From Xanthostigma xanthostigma (Eukaryota > Arthropoda > Insecta > Raphidioptera > Raphidiidae), in contig OY754470.1 in assembly GCA_963575645.1 (NCBI GenBank), positions 31,168,501 through 31,232,500 on the forward strand: a DNA stretch of 64,000 bases, read 5' to 3'. Both the position numbers and the translations under genes were made by a program. Shown here piece after piece: positions 11,927 through 23,269 of this stretch; the first letter of the stretch is position 1, and each line of letters opens with the position of its first letter. The notes beneath the pieces are model-generated. The model did not search any database. It was given only the letters and a program-made list of their open reading frames with translations, and was not told the DNA's origin.

Positions 11927-12613
11927 TTACTAGCGGACCCGGCGAACTTCGTACCGCCTAACAGTATTATATATATATATCTATATAATTGGAACATCTA
12001 TCTATCTATTTTATTTATTTTAAAATATACATGGACGTATATGTGTGTATGTCGAACACTCCGGCTGCGCCGTCGTGCCCGGTGCAAAAGAACGAATGGG
12101 GATATTTGAATATTTGATTAACGTCTGATTAGTACTCTTCAATAAATAAATTATCGACCAATTTTTATAAGATCAACAACATTTTCGATATGAATAAAAA
12201 AAAGTATACTTACAACACAAAATCCGTTGTTATTGGAAGCTCGTGTCACGTGTTGAGTACTTTTGAGGTTATAAAATCACTTGAAAATTATTTAATGATG
12301 AAAAATGTTAAAAGTATATAAATCAATGTTTTTTTAATTTTTGACAGAATTTTTTCAAATCATACATAAGGCTGTTTATATTTTAAAACCATGGATACGA
12401 ATTTAAAAAAAAAATCGTGTCTTTAATAATAATTATAATCAAAGGAAGAAAAAAAATTTAAGGGTGGACTACCCCTAACATTTAGGGGGATGAAAAATAG
12501 ATGTTGGCCGATTCTCATAGATACCGGATAAGCACAAAAAATTTCATCAAAATCCGTCAAGCCGTTTCGGAGGAGTATGACTTCGAAAACTGTGACACGA
12601 GAATTTTATATAT
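11927..12613 (+). mobile_element. Degenerate LINE-type interspersed repeat
   Basis: Begins ACTAGCGGACCCGGCGAACT and ends with CATCAAAATCCGTCAAGCCG-TTTCGGAGGAGTA followed by a TATATTAGA tail. These words are typical of insect RTE/CR1-like non-LTR 3' regions, and the first word recurs at 16806. No reverse transcriptase frame remains. Family is inferred. Confidence 0.45.
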
Positions 12614-12719
12614 TAGATTGTTTTGTATTATTTTGAAAGATCAAAATAAAATATTAGTAAAAAAACTTTTTGAATACAAACCTTATTGAAATGTACCTAC
12701 TAAAAAGGAAAAAATAATT

Positions 12720-12850
12720 TTTATTAATTTAGGTTCTTAATTATAAAAACGTGGGTTGTGACTAATAAACGATCGTAGAGTTTACAACACACGCTTTTAT
12801 GATTTTGAACGTAAATTATTGAAAATATTTTTTTTCCTTTTAAGTAGAAC
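12720..12850 (+). repeat. Family B fragment
   Basis: Shares ATAAAAACGT-GGTTGTGACT and the AGAGTTTACA-ACACGC block with the copies at 4984-5530 and 21970-22530. Confidence 0.55.
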
Positions 12851-13850
12851 GACTCAATTAAAGCATGTCTATAAGAATTTTTTGCATTTTGTTAATCCAA
12901 AGACAGATCTGTAGTGAAATTGCATACAAAACTTTTATGGTATATTTGCCCATAAAGGAAAGGTGGGGTGATATTTTTTTACTCAGCCCACCGAGTGGGC
13001 TATCGTTAAAAATGGAGTAATGGTGGAGCTTCCCATCTGCAAAATATAATCAGAATTCTCGCCCCTCCACATCAAGACAGTATTTTGTATAGTGACATAT
13101 TTATTTACATTGGTGATTCGCATGAGCCTACTATAATCGATAGGACAGCCGCATTATAAAAATCAAGCAAGTATAGATTCTTTGTATCTATTTAAAATTG
13201 AAGTAGTCATAGAAAATGTTTTGGAAATTCCATTATTTGTACGTGTATGTACCTTTAAAATCTGATCTTTTAGATACCCTATTGCCTTTGACGACTTCTA
13301 GCTGCTCTTTTTCTGCCTCTGTTTTCAATCCTTGTTTGAAGACATCTAATAGTTCGAATTCACTGTTATAGATGTATTAACATCGTTAGTTTTTGTTTGT
13401 ATACTAAATTCAGATATCTCATATCTGCGACTTTGTCGTGACTAACAAATATTATTACATGTTATAAATTTGCCTTTTTGCAAAAAATGATCTGTTTCAC
13501 ATGTAACATGTATAATACGGGGTGTCACTGAAACAACGCCGTGAATTCGGAAAGCGTATTCTTTATGAAATAATAAATCGGGATTCGACAAACTTTTTCC
13601 CGGTTTTCTTCTCCGAAGCGGAATTACCAAGCTATTATTGATTGTTAAACTGGAAAAGAAAAGCCCATGAAAATTAAATAGACAGCGTGAATATGGTGGA
13701 CGGTACTGGGGGGAGGCGTCTACTTTACTACACTGTCTCATTCGACTTCACAGTGTAGGTACTATACAATAAAAAATAAATACCTACTCTACCAACCGCG
13801 GTGCCTTTAGTTCAAATAAAACGTTTATATAATAACTCTGTCATGAAATT
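12851..13850. other. No supported gene
   Basis: A small hairpin AGCCCACCGAGTGGGCT lies near 12987. An open stretch on the minus strand at about 13261-13360 looks weakly protein-like but has no identity. I see nothing firmer. Confidence 0.4.
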
Positions 13851-13851
13851 T

Positions 13852-15245
13852 CCAGGTAATTAGGTGACGGAACTATTCCAACTTGAATAATGTTGACATT
13901 TCACTTATTATAATATAGAACTTAAAATTTCTGTTAACATGTGCGGTGACGCGGGTAACCGCTAGTATTTTCAAGATATTTCCAAAACTATAAGTTTCAG
14001 AAAAACAATTTTTTCATGAAACTTTCTTGTATAAATAAATATAATAATAAACCGTTTTAACAAATTTTCCATTTTAATATAAAAAACGTTATATCTCTTC
14101 TGCGCATGCACCGATTTTGCCCCAAAACGACAGGCCACTTTATATTTGCATATCAAATATCCTCCCAGGATTTGGGGTCAATTCGCTCATTCGTTTGACC
14201 TGTATCGTGTTCACAGACAAACTGACGCATTGACATCTTTGAAAAATATTTTCTGAATTTGAGGAGCCTTAAAACAAAAAAAAATATTGCAAAATTTTGT
14301 AAAATGAATTTTGACCTAAATTAATACTATTCTACCTACTTGTAGGTTAGAATGGTAATAATAGTACGTACATAATTATAGGATATAGGCATTCACCCGA
14401 TTTGTAGATTTCCTATTAAAAGATAGACACATTATGTTCTCGCAACTTACCATTCCAACACCACAAGTGGAGAATGGTATTAATTTGGGTTAAAATTCAC
14501 TTTCCAAAATTTTACAACATTTTTCGTTTTGACGTCCCCCGAATCCAAAAAACACATTTTTGGAAAAACTTTGTTGTTTGTCTGTGAACACGATACAGGT
14601 CAAACGGATGAACGGATTGAAACCAAATTTTGGGAGGATGTTTGATATGCAAATATGAAGAGTTCTATTGTTTTGGGGGAAACCAATGCATGCGCAGAGG
14701 AGATATGGGCTATGACTTTTTTTTATATAATAATAGTATACGTTTCAGTTTGTTTATAATCATATTCCACCAAGTGCCGAGTGAGAAATCAGTGCAAGGT
14801 ATATTTTTCATAGCGGTTTATTATTCTATTTATTTTTTTCAAGAAAGTTTTGTTAAATTTTTTTCTAAACTTTATAGTTTTGGAAATATCTTGAAAATAA
14901 AAAAAATCAGCTGTTATTTTGTATTGTATATCTGTCAGGAAGAAATTATGCCGTTTTCGGCATCAAATAAGTAACTTATTGGTTAAAGAAATTTGTTTTT
15001 TGTTTATTTAACCAACAGTTATCCATTAGGCCTGCCCTGCCCCGGGAAGCTCTCGATGCTGAAAATGCCATTAGTTAAACATTCTTTCATTAATTTTACA
15101 TGATTTGGAACATATTAGGTATATTAATATAATAATATTAATAATATTTAATACTAGTCGTCACCCGCGTCTTCCCACGGACTTCTTATTATACCATATC
15201 AAATGTTAATAATTTTGAAGTTGGTGCCGTCGCCCAATTGACTGG
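13852..15245. mobile_element. Family A foldback element, full copy 2
   Basis: Left end CCAGGTAATTAGGTGACGG, right end GTCGCCCAATTGACTGG. The two arms are inverted along their length: the GCGCATGC-AAGAGATAT block appears at about 14096-14108 (minus) and 14690-14706 (plus), and the ACAGGTCAAACGGATGA-type block at 14190-14210 and 14593-14613. The centre (about 14340-14470) has inverted TTACCATTCCAAC/CACAAGTGG words. No transposase. No clear target duplication. Confidence 0.8.
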
Positions 15246-15539
15246 TGTTTATTTGTTTAATATAGCTGTATTGACCCGACATTGGCCGGGAATAACAATA
15301 AACAGAAAATAATGAAACCATGTAAATTTTTATTTTTTCTCGATATTCATTAAAGACAATAAAAGTTTCTGTCTAGGAGCTCTTGTAGTGATTGTGCACT
15401 GCACGTTGTGTGAAGTGAGAAATCGAAGAACTTTCAATTGGTTGTTCCATGGTTTATATTGTTGTGCAAAAATTCTAGAAGACAACAACAATGAATGCAG
15501 ATAAAAGAAAGGATCAGAACATTCTCGAAGGTTACCCAG

Positions 15540-16032
15540 CACCTATAAATAACGGCACCCGTCAGGCAGACATTAATTCATTGATACAGTGATACGGTGG
15601 CATATCGTACAGAGGGATACAGATAGTTGTGAAATAAATTGTTCAGTCGGTGCAGTAGTACCGAAGCTGCAGCTGTGGAGATAGAGGACAAATGAACGGT
15701 GTAAATACTAGTACGGAGTGTGGTTTAATAGACCATTGAATGCAATTATATAAATCTGGTTTAACATAAATAATCTCCTGTATATAGTTACTAGTTAAGT
15801 GTGCTGAATAAACTTTGGTGTGTTTATGTGTTGTAAATATTTTGTGTACATAATTAGTGACTTTATATTCTTCATTATACTTGTTCTTTTATTTTATTAG
15901 TCAGAATTTATTAGTTTTGTTTCTGTTACGCTATAAAGGAATGTTTTTCGTTTGTGTGTTTAACTGTTTTGTTAAACGTTTATTTACTGTAAATAAATAA
16001 TTTCCACCATAAACTAGAACAGTTTTGTTACA
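15540..16032 (+). mobile_element. Solo LTR (3' two thirds recognisable), copy 1
   Basis: From a TATA box (15544-15551) to GTTTTGTTACA at 16032 it is closely similar to the solo LTR 25113-25784, including AATTGTTCAGTCGGTGCAGT and GCTGAATAAACTTTGG. Upstream of the TATA box the two copies no longer align, so the 5' end is not defined. It is followed by ATAT, as is the other copy. Confidence 0.65.
15544..15551 (+). promoter_or_regulatory. LTR TATA box
   Basis: TATAAATA at the same place relative to the conserved downstream LTR sequence as in the copy at 25322. Confidence 0.5.
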
Positions 16033-16179
16033 ATATGTAAAATATATAACTGTTGCGAGAAAAGAAGGAATAGTCTGCTTTGACAACATGTTACGATTTC
16101 ATACAGATATTTTTATAATATAAACAAAAAATTAGACTACATTAATTAATTATTTTGCGATAAAATCATGAAGAAAAAT

Positions 16180-16400
16180 TCCAGACTATTGGGCGACGGG
16201 ACCATTCCAACTTCAAAAACATTCATATTTGACATTATAAAAAAGACAATAAAATGTAAAATAGAATATAACCGTTATAAAGACTGTACCATTACTTACT
16301 ATATAAAAACAACGGTAAAGCATATACCCCTTTTGCGCATGCGCCAATTTTCTCCAAAAAAATTATAAAACATTCTTTAAAAAATAGATAAAATAATAAA
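16180..16400 (+). repeat. Family A left-end fragment, copy 3
   Basis: Starts CCAGACTATTGGGCGACGGG and contains TTTGCGCATGCGCCAATTTT at about 16331-16350. The remainder of the element is absent. Confidence 0.6.
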
Positions 16401-16781
16401 CAGTCAAACGGGTTGAAATTTTATTTTACTAAAAATGATTTTTTGAAAAGGTGTTATTTGAAGTTATAGATTTACCAACATTATAATTTGTGCTACTTTA
16501 TTTAAAAACATTCTGTATAAACTATTTGAGAAATACATTTAAATGTTCTTCCATTATTATATTGATTTATTATTTATTTCCCCAGGACAGAGTGATAGGC
16601 AAATAAACTAAAAATATTATCTTCTATAGGATGTTTCCTCAAAAACACCAAGCTGTAACTCCATTAAATGCATTATGTAATTTATATAAATGCTGGTATC
16701 ACTTTCTATCCAGAACATTTAACGTTGCATTTAGTTTTTTCAGAAAGATTACAGTTTGAACACTCATTAGGCGTGAATAGC

Positions 16782-17131
16782 GTAAGCTAAAGCGCCTATA
16801 TAGTACACTAGCTGACCCGGCGAACTTCGTACCGTTTAACAGTCAATGAGTGTCGTGTTAACTTTTAGCTAAACTTACTTTAGAATTTTATTAACGTAAT
16901 AAAATGAATAAAAAAAATTATTAAGTTACACTTATTGATTACTTTCACCCGGATGCTTCGATATATTTTGTGTTATTGGAAAATTCTGCAAAATTGATGG
17001 TAACAGTTTACTAAATTAACGCTTCCGATTTTGGCGAATTTTAAAACGCAAAAACCACCCCGTCAAAGTTGTTTTAAGGAACTCCCCCAAAACACCCTCA
17101 CTTTTTCACTGCGCAAAATAAACGCCATATA
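16782..17131 (+). repeat. Repeat mosaic flanking the hAT MITE
   Basis: GCGTAAGCTAAAGCGCCTAT at 16782 is repeated inverted at about 19241-19260. CTAGCTGACCCGGCGAACTT at 16809 matches the LINE-like repeat at 11930. CGCTTCCGATTTTGGCG at 17022 is repeated inverted at about 18032, across the hAT MITE, so that MITE sits inside an older inverted-repeat element (about 17011-18062). Confidence 0.5.
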
Positions 17132-17139
17132 GTATCAAC

Positions 17140-17996
17140 TAGTGATGTGCCGGATCGTTAAAAATGCATATCCGCGGATACGGATCTGAATACGGATATT
17201 TGGTTTCAAGATCCGCGGATACGGATACGGATATTTGGTTTCAAGATCCGCGGATACGGATACGGATCTTAACTTTCTTAGAGTACGCGGCGGTAAATAT
17301 TGCACATCGACCTTTGGAAAGAGACTGTTATGGGAAAAAGTTATTGACTTCTTTAAGAGTTAACTCTCATAACAGATTGTCTCTTTCCAAAGATCGATGT
17401 GCAATATCTCATTATAAAGATAGTTTTTTATTAGTACCTTTGAGTTATGTACTATTGGTGTGGTACTCACTACGATAAATTTTTGCAATATAAAGGTGTC
17501 AAATACGATTTTAAGAAATAAAAAATAATCTGAATGGAATTTAACAGTTTTTCATTATTACCTAATCACCTATATAAAATTTCATCTATGAATTGAAAAT
17601 TAATAAGGTAAAAGATCCGTAAAAGATCCGCCATAAAACTGACGGATACGGATAAGGATCTTTCTTCTCCTTCGGATATCCGCGGATACGGATACGGATC
17701 TCCCTCGGATATCCGCGGATATGGATACGGATCTTTCTTCTCCCTCGGATATCCGCGGATACGGATACGGATACTGTTAGATATTTGAAAAGAAATAATA
17801 ATTATTATTTTACTTAAACAAAATCTATTTTATTAGTTTATAATTTGATGTACAATTTAGTAATGAATTGTTACAAAAAAAATATATTTCAACTTAAATT
17901 ATAGTTATCTTATTTAATTATGCAAGGTGGAATTACATAAGTGTTCAACTTGCATTTGCAAATACACTACAGATACGGATATCCAGCACATTACTA
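17140..17996. mobile_element. hAT-type MITE with CGGATA subterminal repeats and 8-bp target duplication
   Basis: TIRs TAGTGATGTGCCGGAT / ATCCAGCACATTACTA and a perfect 8-bp duplication GTATCAAC at 17132-17139 and 17997-18004. Length 857 bp. CCGCGGATACGGATACGGAT-type motifs are stacked near the left end (17170-17270) and again at 17640-17775. The core holds an inverted pair 17296-17341 / 17362-17408. No transposase, so non-autonomous; open frames here are repeat artefacts. Confidence 0.87.
17296..17408. repeat. Internal palindrome of the hAT MITE
   Basis: ATATTGCACATCGACCTTTG returns inverted at the right side with a few mismatches; the loop is about 20 bp. Confidence 0.75.
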
Positions 17997-18039
17997 GTAT
18001 CAACATCACTTATAAGAAAGTCTCCCGAAACGCCAAAAT

Positions 18040-18330
18040 CGGAAGCGTTAATTCAGTAAAATTTTACCAAATTTATTACATAAAAAACACCCAAAAAACT
18101 TTATTGTAAAACAGAATAATAAACCATTATTAAAAGTACACCATTATTACATAATAAAACCTACGATGGCAAATATCTCTTCAGCGCATACGCCATTTTC
18201 CAAACAAATTTACAAAACTCGTAAAAATAGATAATATAATAAACCGGCATGAAAAGTATACCATTATTATATAAAAAACAACCTTATAGTATATATGTTG
18301 CTGCGTTGCTTGATGAAAAGGATTTGGATA
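18040..18330. repeat. Family A fragments
   Basis: Words such as ATAATGGTATAC-TTTTCAT and GCGCATACGCCATTTTCC (minus orientation) recall family A arms; further family A words (CCTCCCAAAATTTGGTTTCA) are at 18632-18655. Truncated and diverged. Confidence 0.45.
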
Positions 18331-18719
18331 TAAAAAAAATAGTTGTAAACGATTAGAAACTTGAACTACCTATGAAAATTTTAATTTAAAAAAAAAACAT
18401 GTTTTAAAAGAATTTGACAAAATCGACAAGATATATTATCTAACATAAATTACAACAGGACATTGACAATAGTTTTTATAATCACTAATTTTTAACATTT
18501 GATCTATTGAACTGAAAATTAATTAAAAAACAAATCATGTCAACTTTCTTTATTATCAATGACGCCACAATCTTCTACGAATGCGCTAATTTTCCCAAAA
18601 AACAATAGGCTCTTTATATTTGCATATCAAACATCCTCCCAAAATTTGGTTTCAATCCGCTCATCTGTGGTGTTGGAATTGTAAGAAATGTCAAAAATGA
18701 CGTTTGCATCTTTCAAAGT

Positions 18720-19652
18720 ATTATGTTCTAATAATTACTTATTCAAATTGTTAACTTAGAAGGCGTTGTATTTCATGAGATACTAATGCCAAAAAATTGA
18801 ATTACTATGTTAGAAATATTAGTCGTTTTCATTTTAAGATTGAACATACGCAATCTTCTAATTTTTATATCACATTTTGCGGCAGACAAAGACGACCGAT
18901 CCACGGTGCGCGTTGTATTAGACAAAATTGAATTTATACAGCTATTTTTCTATATAAATGAGTATAAAAAACTGTTTGGGCAGATTCTTTTGTACGAAAT
19001 CTAAGTAAAATCTCCTCTTTCGTTTAAGACAGGTTCCGTACCTATCTGATTTAAATTGAGCGAGTAATAAGCGTTTTTTCTTTATTGCTCCCTCTGGGGC
19101 CAAAATTCAAAAATCGAACGACCGTAGGGTTTAATCTACCTGGAAACGAATCGAACAAAAAAAGTTTTTTAAATCGGTTAAGCCGTTCTTGAGTTATAAA
19201 TGGTGTAACTAACCCGGCTTTATTTTATATATTAAGACATAGGCGCTTTAGCTTACGCTTTGTCTGTGAATCTGTATGTCACGCTTTTTTGTGGATTGTG
19301 TACAGTTCAAACGCCTTAACCGATTTTAAAAACTTTTTTTTGTTCGATTTGTCTCCACGTAACTTAGACCCTAAGGTCGTCCGATTTTTGAATTTTGACC
19401 CCAGAGGGGAGAAATATAGAAAAAACGAAGTTTTTCGCTTATAACTCCCTCAATTTAAATCAGAGCGGTTCGAAATTGCGTATGTTTTGTCTTAAAATAA
19501 AGTTGGTCAATAATTTTATTTATTAAAATAAAAAGATTGCATTTTTTCAAAAACGGATGCCATTTAAAATTATAGTCAGTTTTTTGGCATCACTATTTTG
19601 TGAAATGCAACGCCCTCTGAGTTAACGATTTGAATAACTAATTATTATATTC
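18720..19652. mobile_element. Inverted-repeat element, ~0.93 kb
   Basis: Diverged arms about 18722-19180 and 19270-19652: GTTAACTTAGAAGGCGTTGT at the left returns as ACAACGCC...GAGTTAAC-like sequence at the right, and the GGGGCCAAAATTCAAAAATC block at 19097 returns inverted at 19385-19410. The centre is near 19225. Part of the same sequence, uninverted, recurs at 59810-60260. No coding frame. Confidence 0.65.
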
Positions 19653-20470
19653 AAAGCAATGGCACGTCAATCCGGTGTCGGAGAGGCAACCGGATGGCGA
19701 GTGCTAATCTGGGCCTTTGAGTGGTACAGAGCCCCCTGGTAGCGGCCAAAGTGACCCCAAATGGACAGGGGCGGCGATATGGGGGTGGGGCAAAATCAAA
19801 AATTTTTTGAAAAGGCAGCCGGATAAAAATGCGGTTTCGATTTTTACCCCTATTTAGCCACCCCCCAAAACTCATGAAAATAACAATTTTTTGCAGCGTA
19901 TGGCATTATTGTTATTTTCATGAGTTTTGGGGGGTAGCTAAATAGGGGTAAATTTAATCGAAATCGGATGGCATTGATACACACCATTATGTGTACTTAG
20001 GACAGTATAAATTTTGAATGCCATCCGATTTGAACAATTTTTAGTGTGTTTTTTTTACTTATTGTTGAAACAATCGAAAAAAAGGGTCTCCGAAACTGCC
20101 CATCAGGAACGGATGACAATTTTTTCCCAACGTTTGGTGGTGTCAATAAGTATGCTCACTAATTTTGAAGCGGTTGCCTTTTCAGTTTTTTTTTTTTTTT
20201 TTTTTTATTCGCTAGTGCAAAAACGGCCTGCGTGTTTCGGCTGGCAAAAAAATTTTATTATATAATTAGGGTATTTCCTTCAATTCAACCGCATTATTAT
20301 CCGGTTGCCTTTTCAAAAATTTTTCGATTTTACCCCACCCCCATATCGCCGCCCCTGTCCATTTGGGGTCACTTTGGCCGCTACCAGGGGGCTCTGTACC
20401 ACTTAAAGTCCCAGATTACCACTCGCCATCCGGTTGCCTCTCCGACACCGGATTGACCTGCTATTGCTTT
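19653..20470. mobile_element. Inverted-repeat MITE, ~0.82 kb
   Basis: Left arm 19653-19830 begins AAAGCAATGGCACGTCAATC; the right arm 20295-20470 is its reverse complement with few mismatches, including the GC-rich ACAGGGGCGGCGATATGGGG stretch. A second, inner palindrome lies at 19857-19945 (CCCCCAAAACTCATGAAAAT and complement). No protein frame of interest. Confidence 0.8.
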
Positions 20471-20907
20471 GTTATTAATTTTTATATTCTTGCGATAATT
20501 AACTTCTGCGTTCTATTATTAGTCCAATCAATGAATAGCTCAAAAGGGGGTGTAGAGTGCGTGAGCAGGCCCCTAAGCAATTTCTTCAGAAACTTGTTCA
20601 GGGTGATTAGGGAGTAAACATACTAAAAGTCCTGACGTTTAGGAGGTGATGGGGAGGAACGGGAGCACCAAGAAGGTACCACTTTTGGGGTTTCAGCTTA
20701 AGACTCAAAAACGGTACGTCGCATGGGAAAAAATTCTTATGTCAAATTAAAGCTCATAAAATTTTATACAATTTTTGTTCTATACACTTTTTTCAAATAC
20801 TCAACCATTCTTGAGCTACACGCCCCAGAAAAGTGAAAGTTTTCAAAAAAAAACTTTTACAGCATATTTTTCATCAAACATTCCTTCATGTCGTCTAAAC
20901 TATTCAT
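20471..20907 (+). other. Unassigned; contains an interspersed word shared with 33200
   Basis: GGGAGTAAACATACTAAAAG near 20610 resembles 33210-33240 and 22705-22720, and all three are followed by a G-rich run. Apparently a diverged dispersed repeat; no gene. Confidence 0.4.
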
Positions 20908-21249
20908 CTGAAAAAAAAATTATTAAGTTGGAGTTGTAGAGAATTTAATTACCTTCAAGAATATATATACTTTAATATATTCAGTGGGTTGCGTCGCAGT
21001 TGGGACCTATTTATTCCAAAACCTGCATTTGAGAAGAAAGACAAACAAACAAATATCAAAATTGACAGAGCTTCATGGGTGAACATTTATTGTTAATTGA
21101 TGAGCCCATTTAACGAATATAGAGGGAATATCCAACCAAAAATTCCGTCCCAGCTGCGACGCAACCCACTGAATATATTAAAGTATATATATTCTTGAAG
21201 GTACCTAATTAAATTCTCTACAACTCCATCTTAATAAATTTTTTTTCAG
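20908..21249. repeat. Palindromic MITE with ~100-bp arms
   Basis: Left arm ends CAGTGGGTTGCGTCGCAGTT near 21002 and the right arm starts with its complement near 21152. The TATATATTCTTGAAGGTA-type block is inverted between arms. The loop is about 145 bp. Confidence 0.78.
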
Positions 21250-21289
21250 AATAAAGAACTTTTTGTCCACAATCCTGCGATTCTTATTA

Positions 21290-21962
21290 ATAATTGTCTC
21301 GATGGACACGATTTCTAATAAATAATGGTATACTTTTCATAATAGTTTATTATTTTATTTTAGAAGAGGCGCATGCGTAGAAGAGATATAATTATACTAT
21401 AATGTTGTTTTTTATACAATAATGGTATACTTTTCAGTACGGTCTATTTTTATAAGTTTTGTAAATTTTTTTGAAGAAATGGTGTAGTTTTATAATGGTT
21501 TATTATTATAGAATAATTTTTTACATAAAAGTTTTGTTAAAGGTTGTTAAAAGTTGGAGAAAAGTCAGCGCATTCACATTGGAGATATATATTATTAAAT
21601 TATTTTATATAATAATGGTATACTTTTCAAACAGTTTAATATATTTACTATCTGTTTTTTCAAGAAATTTATGAACATTCTGTTCTAAACTTACAGTTTC
21701 AGAAATATTTTGAAAATAAAAAAAACATATTTTCATTTGTTTGCAGATGTCGGTTGACAATCATTCTTTGTTTAATTTTTACATGGCGTGATAATTATAT
21801 AGAGAACCATGAAAACGAATAGCAAACATCATAATATTTGGTACTAGCCGTTACCCGCGTCACCGCACGCGTTAACAGAAATTTTATTTTCTTTGTTATT
21901 ATATGTCAAAAGTCAATATTATTATTCTTTATTAGTTGGAATGACCCCGTCGCCTAATTGGC
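21290..21962 (+). mobile_element. Family A right half, copy 4
   Basis: Several diverged GCATGCGTAGAAGAGATATA-type segments, then ACTAGCCGTTACCCGCGTCA and the end GTCGCCTAATTGGCTGG at 21962. Followed directly by family B. Confidence 0.6.
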
Positions 21963-21969
21963 TGGTTTT

Positions 21970-22530
21970 TTTACGACTAGATCTAATTAAGCTAAAGCTT
22001 TGAAATTTAGCACACATGTATAAGTCTGATAATATATGCATTTATCCCATATGGCGCACGCCCCAAGATTACTTTTTTTCACAACCTTCTTGATTGAAAT
22101 AATTTAATTAATTTCTATAAATTTTTTAATGGTTAAAATTTTGACTGACTAAAAGCAAAGTAAAATACTAATAAAAAGAAAGCTTTTATAATGTACTAAT
22201 AATGAAAAAATAAATAGGTAATAATTTAGGGTCATAAATTATAAAAACGTTGGTTGTGAGTTGTGACGAAAACGATCATAGGGTTTACAGCTAACGCCTT
22301 TATAATTATGAACATAAATTATTAAAAAATTATTAAAATGATTTTTTCTTTCTGTGTTTCAATATTTTCAACTGTTATTTTTTTCGCAGATTAAGTTAAT
22401 TAAATTAGGTATATTATTAAGCTCAAAGTGTATAAAAAATATACACTGATTTTCAAACACCGGGGTATATTATGTAAAATTTTGCGCCATTGAATTCTTG
22501 AATTACTTGCATATACTCTCACTGGTTTTT
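21970..22530 (+). repeat. Family B, copy 2
   Basis: Same block order as 4984-5530, about 80-90 per cent similar by eye. Its left junction with family A is the same as in copy 1. Confidence 0.65.
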
Positions 22531-23004
22531 ATTATATGGGCAAAACTCGTAAAAAGAAAACTATTTAATCTGATGAATCTTATTTGTGTTTATTGTTATC
22601 TTTTTTCAGGAAATCGCTATAGCCTGGGAAAATTAAGAAATTCAGACCAAATAATTCGTGTAGTTTTGAAAGTTGCTACAGTTATTCCTAAAGGTGTCCA
22701 GATGAATATACTAAAAGCCCCCGAGGGAGGGACACGAGCCGGCGGTGGGGGAGGGGGGGAAAGGTCTCTTTTTCAAGGTTTTTGCTTGTGACTCGAAAAC
22801 TATTTATAATATCTTTTTTGTGACTTCTACATTAATTATCTACATTAAATTTCCTATAAATTATGTCTAAACATTTTTACTGTACGATCAATACTTTAGG
22901 AGATACAGAGTATTAAAGGTGATAAAAATAAGAAGCTAAATCGTTTTACAAATTTTAATTCTGAAAAATTAAACAATTTTTTTTTGCACGAGTATGCCGA
23001 CTTA

Positions 23005-23268
23005 TCAATCAAATTGTGTTTCATCTTCGTCATCTTTATCATTAACATCGATGAGGACTCCATTAGTATAAGCTCCTAGGCAGCCGTTACAGATTAGTTT
23101 TCGGCAACTGCATTTTCCAGAACAACCACTTTTACATCGGCAAAAAATTGAACTTAACAGCGCGTCAAGAGCAGGAGGATCCAAGGTCGTGATTGGTTCT
23201 GAGTTTCCATCGACTCCTCGCTTCCAACCCCATATTTCAGGAGGCAGTTGGTTCCCAAGCCACTCCAG
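23005..23268 (-). pseudogene. Inverted copy of the gene's 3' coding end (left arm)
   Basis: Minus-strand open frame for WLGNQLPPEIWGWKRG, the cysteine cluster, CNGCLGAYTNGVL and the acidic tail ending ETQFD. It lacks about 10 bp after SCRKL compared with the right arm, which itself lacks one base there; the left copy stays in frame to its stop. Its inner end is cut at 23268, so it cannot encode a full protein. Confidence 0.75.
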
Positions 23269-23269
23269 A

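Noticed and set aside
13261-13360. Possible exon on the minus strand (ELLDVFKQGLKTEAEKEQLE)
   Set aside because: Looks protein-like but has no recognised family, no convincing splice sites and no neighbouring exons.
13505-13741. Mariner-type element starting at ATACGGGGTGTCACTG
   Set aside because: The left-end word resembles Tc1/mariner termini, but I could not find a matching inverted right end or TA pair.
17164-17478. 104-codon frame with a repeated R-I-R-I/D-T-D pattern
   Set aside because: Translation of CGGATA subterminal repeats in a hAT MITE.
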